A stretch of 9,527 nt of DNA, from NCBI GenBank assembly GCA_030016465.1, contig JASEJL010000031.1:1-9527 (forward strand). Direction: 5' to 3'. Under the pieces are notes generated by a model. It saw nothing but the letters and a program-made list of their open reading frames with translations. It did no database searches and had not been told where the DNA came from. This DNA comes from Patescibacteria group bacterium. GTDB lineage: Bacteria > Patescibacteriota > Minisyncoccia > Minisyncoccales > DG-74-1. The position numbers and the translations under genes are program-made. Below, piece by piece: positions 1-4,825 of this stretch (position 1 is its first letter; every line of letters begins with the position of its first letter).

Positions 1-25
1 GCAATTAAATATTGTTCAAACTTTC

Positions 26-46
26 ATTAAAGTTAATGCCTAATAA
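26..46. repeat. 21-base direct repeat, left copy
   Basis: This 21-base word (core TTAATGCCTAATAA) recurs at 969-989 with one mismatch, so two near-identical copies bracket rnhB. A shorter version, TGCCTAATAAAG, is found on the minus strand inside the hairpin at 2112-2132. The rest of 1-293 holds no gene I can support. A 70-codon frame opening at a TTG at position 50 has no SD-like leader and no recognisable family. Confidence 0.45.
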
Positions 47-293
47 GATTTGAGGGTATTTCTGGGATATTTTTTACTGATTTACGAACAAAATTCTTCG
101 AAATTTCCTCAATTTTGGCTATTTCCTTATTACGCAGTATCTTTAGTTGTAAAAATTCTGGGCCTTGTTTACACTTTTTTCTTAAAAGCATCTAAAAAAG
201 AAGGGGCGGAATGTAAACAACAGCTGGCAAATCTTACACTATATAATCTTTTTCTAAATTGAAATTGGCGGAAAGCTAGATTGTCTTTTGCCT

Positions 294-962
294 CTAGATA
301 GAACTGATCAATGGTCCATCTTTTTTCATATTTTTAACCGGGGTGAAACTTTTTCTGTGAATAACTGATGGACCATATCTCTTGAGCATTTTTCGATGGA
401 ATTTTGTTGGGTATCCCTTATGTCTGTCAAAACCATATTGGGGATATCTTTTGTGATAGCACAACATTATTCGGTCTCGACGAACCTTAGCAATTATTGA
501 AGCTGCGGCACAGGAAAACACTTTTTCATCTGCTTTGACAATAAATTTTTGAGGTATCGGCAAATCTAATTTGAAGTTACCATCGATAATTAAGAAATCA
601 GTTTTACAATTTCTAATTTTCAATTTGCAATTTAAATTTTTAACAGCTCTTTTCATTGCTAATTTGGTCGCTTCTAAAATATTAATCTTGTCTATCACTT
701 TTTCCGAAACCTTGCCTATTGCCCATTTAATGCCGGAATGGGTAGTTAGTATTTTATAAAACTTGTCTCGTAATTTCGGAGTAAATTTTTTGGAATCTTT
801 AATTTTTGAAAATTGGAAATTGGAAATTGGAAATTTTTTAACAATTACTGCTGCTGCCATTACTGGACCAGCTAAAGCTCCTCTCCCTACTTCATCTAAT
901 CCTATCACTCTTTTATATCCTTTTTTCCATAATTTTTTTTCTTCGCTTAAACTTATAGTCAT
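294..962 (-). CDS. rnhB: Ribonuclease HII
   Basis: Ribonuclease HII cuts the RNA strand of RNA-DNA hybrids and removes single ribonucleotides misincorporated in DNA; it is cytosolic and metal dependent. The 222-residue protein shows the family motifs in order: GLDEVGRGALAGPV (21-34, catalytic D23 and E24), the DSK motif (56-58), IDGN (126-129, catalytic D127), a KADEKVFS segment (D145) leading into AAASIIAKV (152-160) and RRDR, then the C-terminal HKGY region. All four expected acidic residues are present. Compared with my memory of E. coli RNase HII, there are about 4 extra residues before DSK (ISNFQFSK segment) and about 7 before IDG (NCKLKIRNCK segment). Both extras coincide with AAATTGN heptamer arrays in the DNA. 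The ATG at 962 is the only start that keeps a normal N-terminus; no SD precedes it. No gene partner is adjacent. Confidence 0.96.
   Translation of the reverse strand: MTISLSEEKKLWKKGYKRVIGLDEVGRGALAGPVMAAAVIVKKFPISNFQFSKIKDSKKFTPKLRDKFYKILTTHSGIKWAIGKVSEKVIDKINILEATKLAMKRAVKNLNCKLKIRNCKTDFLIIDGNFKLDLPIPQKFIVKADEKVFSCAAASIIAKVRRDRIMLCYHKRYPQYGFDRHKGYPTKFHRKMLKRYGPSVIHRKSFTPVKNMKKDGPLISSI
606..633 (-). repeat. AAATTGN heptamer array (4 units) inside rnhB
   Basis: On the minus strand the units read AAATTGC, AAATTGA, AAATTAG, AAATTGT, giving 28 bases with a 7-base period. It encodes most of the NCKLKIRNCK segment between the RAV and IDGN motifs of RNase HII, where the family usually has a shorter linker. 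Confidence 0.7.
810..835 (+). repeat. AAATTGG heptamer array (3.7 units) inside rnhB
   Basis: Three perfect AAATTGG units and a partial fourth lie on the plus strand, the opposite orientation to the array at 606-633, so the two could pair in the mRNA. Three 7-base units make 21 bases, which keeps the frame. The array encodes the ISNFQFSK segment of RNase HII. Confidence 0.75.
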
Positions 963-968
963 TATTTT

Positions 969-989
969 ATTAAACTTAATGCCTAATAA
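969..989. repeat. 21-base direct repeat, right copy
   Basis: This differs from 26-46 by one base. It sits just upstream of the rnhB start codon (962) and so could hold part of its promoter region; no clear -10 box is visible. A looser echo, CCTTATTA(T/C)GCAG, also follows both copies (about 123-136 and 1098-1111), so a larger, decayed duplication is possible. Confidence 0.45.
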
Positions 990-1208
990 AGAAAAAGAAA
1001 AACAAAATTACCCCTTTCCCCAATTTCTAAACTCTTTTCAATACTAATTTCCTTTGATTAAAAGTAAAAATGGGTTAGAGGAAAATAAGAATTTTCCTTA
1101 TTATGCAGCTGAAAGTTAATAATTCCAGCAATAATTTATTGTATAGGAATTTCAATAATTTCTATATAAAAAATAAGTTTTTGCTTGCCGAAAGCGAATT
1201 GAAGAAGG

Positions 1209-1241
1209 TTTACCTGGGCGCGCTTCACGCGCGCAGGTAAA
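1209..1241. repeat. GC-rich hairpin in AT-rich spacer
   Basis: The arms TTTACCTG and CAGGTAAA enclose a second GCGCG/CGCGC pairing around a CTTCA-type loop. There is no T-run on either side, so it is not a standard intrinsic terminator. It lies in the gene-free stretch 990-1436, which otherwise shows only AT-rich sequence and the hairpins at 1334-1363 and 1374-1396. Confidence 0.6.
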
Positions 1242-1333
1242 ATCAAAATTCGTGGTCAAAATAGGTTCAACTATTATCAATTATTACCACCATATTGGAT
1301 TTGTCAAATTTTTTTGAGTCGTTAAAATCTTTA

Positions 1334-1363
1334 GGCTCGCCGCGCCAGCAGGCGCGGCGAGCC
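1334..1363. repeat. Perfect 13-bp GC-rich palindrome
   Basis: The arms GGCTCGCCGCGCC and GGCGCGGCGAGCC surround an AGCA loop and match at all 13 positions. It lies downstream of tRNA-Ile (minus strand) and may help end that transcript, although no U-tract follows on the minus strand. Confidence 0.7.
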
Positions 1364-1373
1364 ACAAAATCAA

Positions 1374-1396
1374 TGGGCGGCGCACAATGCCGCCCA
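1374..1396. repeat. GC-rich hairpin 3' of tRNA-Ile
   Basis: The arms TGGGCGGC and GCCGCCCA pair over 8 bases around a 7-base loop, about 40 bases downstream of the tRNA 3' end on the minus strand. The T-run lies on the 5' side in that direction, so it is not a canonical terminator for the tRNA. Confidence 0.55.
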
Positions 1397-1436
1397 AAAA
1401 AAATGGTTTCCAAAAAATCGGAACATCTGGTTTTAG

Positions 1437-1510
1437 TGGGCGTGCGTGGACTCGAACCACGGACCTCCAAATTATCAGTTTGGCGTTCTAACCAGCTGAA
1501 CTACACGCCC
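1437..1510 (-). tRNA. tRNA-Ile (anticodon GAU)
   Basis: The 74-base cloverleaf is complete. It has acceptor GGGCGTG/CACGCCC, T8 A9, D-stem GTTC/GAAC with loop AGCTGGTTA, anticodon stem CCAAA/TTTGG with loop CTGATAA (anticodon GAT), variable loop AGGTC, T-stem CGTGG/CCACG with loop TTCGAGT, and discriminator A. The tertiary bases look normal (G15 with C48). CCA is not encoded; ACTA follows position 73. This tRNA usually sits in the 16S-23S spacer, but here it stands alone, more than 4 kb from the 16S gene. Confidence 0.95.
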
Positions 1511-1556
1511 TCATGTGCTCAAAGTTAAACGCTTTCAAACTTTCTCTATCATCTTA

Positions 1557-1621
1557 CCCCGTTAGAAATTTAAAATCAAGATTACTATTTTTAAAGATTA
1601 ACCAGGAAATTTCTAACGGGG
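1557..1621. repeat. Long-loop inverted repeat, CCCCGTTAGAAA family, copy 1
   Basis: The arms CCCCGTTAGAAATTT (1557-1571) and AAATTTCTAACGGGG (1607-1621) pair perfectly over 15 bp with a 35-base AT-rich loop. The same arm start is reused at 1728-1805 with an unrelated loop. It is non-coding in all frames. Confidence 0.8.
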
Positions 1622-1651
1622 CTTACCAAATTTAATCCATAAATCAAGAAA

Positions 1652-1724
1652 AACCTTAAAAGCTGACCCCCGACTATGTACAATTTCATTGTATTTTCTC
1701 TTTTCTTTTGAAGGGCTCGGTCGC
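1652..1724 (+). repeat. Dispersed element, copy A (promoter-like)
   Basis: This 73-base block starts AACCTTAAAA, continues with a CCCCCGA-containing segment, an AT-rich middle, and ends GGGCTCGGTCGC. It closely matches the reverse complement of 4541-4614. A weaker relative starting ACCTTAAAA is on the minus strand near 1860-1905. No gene follows on the plus strand, so if it is active it would drive a non-coding transcript containing the hairpin at 1728-1805. Confidence 0.65.
1656..1684 (+). promoter_or_regulatory. Promoter-like -35/-10 pair in element A
   Basis: TTAAAA and TACAAT are separated by 17 bases. The same arrangement (TTAAAA, 16 bases, TATAAT) is conserved in copy B at 4583-4610, which supports a promoter reading. 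No downstream gene is visible. Confidence 0.4.
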
Positions 1725-1727
1725 TCG

Positions 1728-1805
1728 CCCCGTTAGAAAGTCCGCATCACAAACGCTTAAAACAAGATATTGTTGTATATTTTGAAAAATTACTTTCTAA
1801 CGGGG
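1728..1805. repeat. Long-loop inverted repeat, CCCCGTTAGAAA family, copy 2
   Basis: The arms CCCCGTTAGAAAGT (1728-1741) and ACTTTCTAACGGGG (1792-1805) are perfect over 14 bp around a 50-base loop. The arm cores match copy 1 while the loops do not. A further short CCCCG/CGGGG hairpin follows at about 1819-1848. Confidence 0.8.
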
Positions 1806-1923
1806 TTCGCTGAAGTTTACCCCGTAGTCAGCTCTGCTGCAGTTCGGGGCTCGCTCCCTCGCCTTAATTAATTTATTCGGGAAAACAGGCGATTTTAAGG
1901 TAAAAAAGTAAAATACCTTCTCC

Positions 1924-2001
1924 AAAAGTCTACGTTCACTCTGCGTTCTAGAACGCAGACTTTTAAAAAACCTCGTTCACTTGTCGTTCTGGAATGACAA
2001 G
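1924..2001. repeat. Two tandem hairpin units with CGTTCACT leader
   Basis: Unit 1 has CGTTCACT (1933-1940) overlapping the perfect 20-base palindrome at 1940-1959, which is centred on GTTCTAGAAC. Unit 2 has CGTTCACT (1974-1981) overlapping a 10-bp stem at 1980-2001 with one wobble, centred on GTTCTGGAAT. The shared layout with changed but still paired stem bases suggests a duplicated structured element rather than chance. Confidence 0.6.
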
Positions 2002-2057
2002 TTTCTAGACCTCTTTTCACTTCCAATTTTAGCGTTATTTTCGGTTATAAGCAATAG

Positions 2058-2086
2058 AAAAAGCAGGTATTCTTTACCTGCTTTTT
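2058..2086. terminator. Bidirectional intrinsic terminator
   Basis: AAAAA, stem GCAGGTA, loop TTCTT, stem TACCTGC, TTTTT. The stem is flanked by an A-run and a T-run, so it can work on either strand. It probably ends the minus-strand operon 4452-2136. The stretch 1806-2057 upstream of it holds only repeats. Confidence 0.85.
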
Positions 2087-2111
2087 ATAAAATCACTTTA
2101 CTGAAAATGTT

Positions 2112-2132
2112 ACCCTTTATTAGGCAAAGGGT
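2112..2132. repeat. Short hairpin after the small ORF
   Basis: The arms ACCCTTT and AAAGGGT surround a 7-base loop, 4 bases past the stop codon of the small ORF on the minus strand. The loop region contains the TGCCTAATAAAG word also seen in the repeats beside rnhB. Confidence 0.45.
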
Positions 2133-2135
2133 TTC

Positions 2136-2327
2136 TTAGTGAGATTTTTTATCTTGTTCAGGTTCAACTATCTCTTCTTCCTTTTCTACTCGCGGCTGTT
2201 CCACAGGAGGAAAAACATCAATAGGTATTCTTTCTTTCATTTCTTTTGGCTGCACCTCAAAAAACTTATAGAAGTCTTCATAAGAGTCATAATGAGGTAT
2301 TGTTGGGCTGTAGGGATTGATATTCAT
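2136..2327 (-). CDS. Small acidic, proline-rich protein of unknown function
   Basis: This 63-residue protein belongs to no family I recognise. The N-terminal half is aromatic-rich (YEDFYKFF around residues 16-23). The C-terminal half is charged and proline-rich (VFPPVEQP, then EKEEEIVEPEQ) and is probably disordered. There is no signal peptide, membrane segment or cysteine. It lies 50 bases after the proteasome-like gene and just before the terminator, so it looks like the last gene of that operon. A TATAAT is present about 15 bases upstream of the ATG, but with no good -35. No SD precedes the start. It lacks the C-terminal GGE/GGQ of Pup. Its being a real gene rests on its position and biased composition. 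Confidence 0.55.
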   Translation of the reverse strand: MNINPYSPTIPHYDSYEDFYKFFEVQPKEMKERIPIDVFPPVEQPRVEKEEEIVEPEQDKKSH

Positions 2328-2377
2328 AGTCTTTATTATTAATATTATAGTAAATTTTTAAAAAATAAGAAAATTTT

Positions 2378-3097
2378 CTATTTCTTAAAAAATAAACTCC
2401 GAAGAGATTGACTTTGTTTTTTATTTTCTTCTACAATTTTTTCAACCTCTTCTTTTTGATAAGCGAGGAACCCTTTTGTTATGGTAATCTCTGCTATTTG
2501 GATGGGTCCACCGACCTTGCCATCTTGAGTGGCAGTTTCTGATATACAATAAGCTGCCAATTCTATGGCTGAGCGTAATGGCATATCTTGAGAATAAAGG
2601 CGGTTCAATAAATAAATCGCATATTGAGGTACACCTATAATCGCGAAGCCATAATTACTAAGACAAGGAACAAATCCAAGCTGACTCATAATAGTAAAAA
2701 TCATAGGCTGGTCTGGTTTACCGTTACTTATTCTGTATCCTGTAAGTATAGCAATTAGCCCTGGTCGTTGTAGATGTGGAGCTTGAGGAGATGGCATAGA
2801 AGGTAAGTTCGGAAACCATTCATTATATTGATTTCTAAATAATTGGTGAGTAGCCCGCACAACATCATCGATGCCATCCAGGCCTTCAGCTTTAATTTGG
2901 GGAATTAATCTATCCAATAATGTTGCTCCAATTTCATTTGCTCCAGCAATCGCTATGGCCGTGTACCCGGTTAAACCATAAACTTTCTGAATGGTATCAT
3001 TCGCTCCAGTAATACCCCTTGGATCACCAAAAGTGCCTCTACTATCAGAGGCTATAGCAATTCCTTCTTTAGTTTAGATGGCTATAGCAAGAGACAT
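2378..3097 (-). pseudogene. Proteasome-type Ntn hydrolase, interrupted by in-frame TAA at codon 8
   Basis: Reading from the ATG at 3097 gives MSLAIAI, then TAA (3076-3074), then TKEGIAIASDSRG and an open frame to the TAG at 2378: 239 positions in all, a normal size for proteasome beta-type subunits. Counting S as residue 1 after Met removal, G11, A15, D17 and R19 fall at canonical positions, and the lysine of QKVYGL aligns with catalytic K33 after a 4-residue insertion. Ser would replace the usual Thr1 nucleophile. Later blocks fit the fold: AIAIAG, then FAIIGVPQYAIYLLNRLY and GKVGGPIQIAEI near the C-terminus. Such proteins form self-compartmentalising proteases. The SDSR motif resembles Anbu and HslV relatives more than archaeal PsmB. 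A single base change (for example AAA to TAA) explains the stop; the remaining frame looks undecayed, so the lesion is recent, an assembly error, or read through. A TTG at 2917 is too far inside to give a working enzyme. Confidence 0.8.
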
Positions 3098-3159
3098 ATT
3101 CCTATTTTTAACATATCACCAAATAAAAATATGGTCAACGCAATTATCTCTCATTATTT

Positions 3160-4452
3160 TTATTCACAATATGGATCGCCGGCTGATGGACAAATAAATT
3201 TTTGATTAAGAGGGCATGGTGGCCAACATTCATCATTACAAATTAAATCACTAACACAACAGAAGGGATCGCCTATTTTAGGGCAATGGAATTCCTGTCC
3301 TGACGGACAAGGTGACCAGTATTGCCCGTTACACCAAAGGGACTCTAACACATTTTCCTCTGACTCGGTAGAAGATTCTATTTTCTCAACTAATGCCGCT
3401 GCCTCTATATCCCATTTTTCAAAACAATCTGGATTTTGTTGGTGTTCTTCGAAGGTAAATTGGGGTTCTAAAATATACCATCTTCCGCTAGGAAGATCAA
3501 ACTGAGTTAAATCTGGATAAAACCAAAATGGTAAAACCTCTTCAGATTGAAATAATACCATGGCATGCGCTTCTCTCCCATCTTCACTTTTCACAAACAT
3601 TATAGCTGAATTTATTCCAGCATTAGCTAATGCCGCGCTTACAAGAATTGAATAATCATCACAATCTCCCGATTTGAATCCAAGAGTTTCCACTGGCGCT
3701 CTTAATATATCGTTCATATCGTGCTCATAATGAACATAATAACGCACAAAATTAAGAATTTTATTAATTTTTTCATAATCAGAGTCGCTATATTTAACTC
3801 CCGCCGTCTCAGAAGAAAATATCGCATAATCTAATTTTGCCTTAGCATCCAAATAACTATAACTCCTACTACGAGAATAGTATTTATCTTCGTCTTCTGG
3901 CCAATACGCCTTTGCGATATCATGCTGAGCTAAATACGATGCAAAGTTTACTTCGTCTTGATAGTCATGTAACCACCACTCTTTACCTAGATCTTTTAAT
4001 TTTCTAATTTCGTTGTAATAATCTTGTAATAAATTTCCTATTGCCAATTGTTGGTGTATTCTTAATTTTGTTTCAGCTTCAGCCCATTTTTTTACAGCTT
4101 CTTGTCTTTTATATTCTATTTCTGATATTTGTTTTTGGGTTAATTGTCTTTCGAATTCCAATTGAGTCTCCGCTGCTATCCTTCTTGCTTTTTCTTCCTC
4201 AATCTTCCTTTGCGCTTCCTCCTCGACTTCCTCAATTACTTTGGCAACCTCCTTCTCTGTTATTTTCTTTTGTGTTTCATCTTCCTTATCTCCAACTTCT
4301 TTAAATACTTCAGAAATATTAGCATCATGAGGGGTTAATTTACCTTGTTTATACAAAACAACACCGATTATTACGACTGATACAGCTACAATAGAAACTA
4401 TAATTCCTATTAGTAATGGAATTTGGATAAATCCTTTTTGGTTCTTCATCAT
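3160..4452 (-). CDS. Membrane-anchored transglutaminase-like protein with Cys-rich repeats
   Basis: The 430-residue protein begins with a short basic segment and KGFIQIPLLIG, then one membrane helix (about 10-33). The KGF start looks like a type IV prepilin cleavage site but lacks Glu5. Residues about 50-130 are a charged Glu/Lys/Arg-rich coiled coil. A transglutaminase-like cysteine protease domain follows (about 220-335), with GFKSGDCDDYS (Cys264) and REAHAMVLF (His296); the third residue is probably E329 in WYILEP, where the family usually has Asp. Two C-terminal repeats (374-399 and 405-429) share the layout C..W.PCP..Q.F.CP..GDP.C, consistent with disulphides outside the membrane. It is first in a minus-strand operon, 62 bases ahead of the proteasome-like gene, below the promoter at 4583-4610. 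The start is ATG-ATG with no SD. Its substrate is unknown. Confidence 0.8.
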   Translation of the reverse strand: MMKNQKGFIQIPLLIGIIVSIVAVSVVIIGVVLYKQGKLTPHDANISEVFKEVGDKEDETQKKITEKEVAKVIEEVEEEAQRKIEEEKARRIAAETQLEFERQLTQKQISEIEYKRQEAVKKWAEAETKLRIHQQLAIGNLLQDYYNEIRKLKDLGKEWWLHDYQDEVNFASYLAQHDIAKAYWPEDEDKYYSRSRSYSYLDAKAKLDYAIFSSETAGVKYSDSDYEKINKILNFVRYYVHYEHDMNDILRAPVETLGFKSGDCDDYSILVSAALANAGINSAIMFVKSEDGREAHAMVLFQSEEVLPFWFYPDLTQFDLPSGRWYILEPQFTFEEHQQNPDCFEKWDIEAAALVEKIESSTESEENVLESLWCNGQYWSPCPSGQEFHCPKIGDPFCCVSDLICNDECWPPCPLNQKFICPSAGDPYCE

Positions 4453-4540
4453 ACATTAAGATACCATAAAAATTTTAATTTTCAAGTTGCCCCCATTTTT
4501 TGAATATAAAATAAGGGCGAGGAAGCCCGGCGAAAGGCGG

Positions 4541-4614
4541 GCGACCGAGCCCGTCAAAGAGAGTATACAATTAAACACTAAAATTATACACAATCGGGGG
4601 CAGGTTTTAAGGTT
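4541..4614 (-). repeat. Dispersed element, copy B (promoter plus leader)
   Basis: This is the inverted partner of 1652-1724, with the same order of blocks: AACCTTAAAA, CTGCCCCCGATT, an AT-rich middle, then GGGCTCGGTCGC. Downstream on the minus strand, the leader from about 4552 to 4512 has nested GC-rich hairpins (GCCCG/CGGGC, GGGC/GCCC) followed by TTATTTTAT, before the transglutaminase-like gene starts at 4452. Confidence 0.65.
4583..4610 (-). promoter_or_regulatory. Probable promoter of the transglutaminase/proteasome-like operon
   Basis: TTAAAA (4605-4610), a 16-base spacer and a perfect TATAAT (4583-4588) on the minus strand. Transcription would start near 4576, leaving a leader of about 120 bases before the ATG at 4452. 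The GC-rich hairpins in the leader could attenuate transcription. Confidence 0.6.
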
Positions 4615-4623
4615 TTTTTTCTC

Positions 4624-4696
4624 CTCTCTCTGTTGAAGGGGGAACGAGCTTGCCTCGTTTCTGCCAGCAAAATTCGCTCCTCCTCAACAGAGAGAG
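4624..4696. repeat. Large inverted repeat between tRNA and operon promoter
   Basis: The arms CTCTCTCTGTTGA and TCAACAGAGAGAG are perfect over 13 bp and enclose an inner ACGAG/CTCGT hairpin. On the minus strand it begins 20 bases after the tRNA at 4716-4787 and is followed by GGAG and an A-run, so it is not a normal intrinsic terminator; on the plus strand a T-run precedes it. It may protect or process the tRNA 3' end. Confidence 0.6.
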
Positions 4697-4715
4697 TTCG
4701 TGTCCAATCTCCGAG

Positions 4716-4787
4716 TGCGCGTGGAAGGAGTCGAACCTTCTACTTCCTCTTTATCAGAGAGGCGTTCTACCGGTGAACTACACGCGC
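4716..4787 (-). tRNA. Second, atypical tRNA-Ile (anticodon GAU)
   Basis: The 72-base cloverleaf has acceptor GCGCGTG/CACGCGC, T8 A9, D-stem GTTC/GAAC with short loop ACCGGTA, anticodon stem CCTCT/AGAGG with loop CTGATAA (anticodon GAT), variable loop AAGTA, T-stem GAAGG/CCTTC with loop TTCGACT, and discriminator A. All stems pair. Two points are odd. It repeats the anticodon of the tRNA at 1437-1510 in a different body, and the Levitt pair would be C15 with A48 instead of G-C or A-U. CCA is not encoded. It could be a recently anticodon-shifted tRNA (for example from a GAC valine tRNA) or a poorly functional copy. Confidence 0.8.
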
Positions 4788-4793
4788 ATAAAA

Positions 4794-4825
4794 GGCAAAG
4801 CGTTCTACCGCTGAACTATGTGCCC
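4794..4825 (-). pseudogene. 5' half of a tRNA gene
   Basis: The minus strand reads GGGCACA, TA, then the D-arm GTTC-AGCGGTA-GAAC, G26 and CTTTG, and then stops resembling a tRNA 6 bases before the intact tRNA at 4787. The D-arm closely matches that of the intact tRNA, so deletion between two tandem tRNA genes is the simplest origin. No 3' half is present. The stop codon of the methyltransferase (4818-4816) lies inside it. The original amino acid cannot be told. Confidence 0.7.

Noticed and set aside
50..262. 70-codon plus-strand frame starting with TTG
   Set aside because: No SD, no family signature, alternative start only, and it begins in a repeat; chance open frame in AT-rich DNA.
571..1047. 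Two plus-strand frames opposite rnhB
   Set aside because: They are antisense shadows of the RNase HII gene and its leader, with no motifs of their own.
1267..1528. Frames on both strands across 1267-1528
   Set aside because: They overlap the tRNA-Ile gene and GC-rich palindromes; the typical peptide from translating a tRNA is visible.
1550..2057. CRISPR array in the repeat-rich spacer
   Set aside because: The repeats are paired inverted arms with differing spacing, not regularly spaced direct repeats, and no cas gene is present.
2136..2327. Small acidic protein as a Pup-like modifier of the neighbouring proteasome-like subunit
   Set aside because: Size and disorder are tempting, but there is no C-terminal GGE/GGQ and no pupylation or proteasomal ATPase gene nearby.
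3074..3076. TAA as a reassigned sense codon
   Set aside because: TAA ends the transglutaminase-like gene and the small ORF in the same operon, so general recoding is not supported.
4041..4338. Leucine/phenylalanine-rich plus-strand frames
   Set aside because: Antisense to the charged coiled coil of the transglutaminase-like gene; the hydrophobic look is a by-product of Glu/Lys codons.
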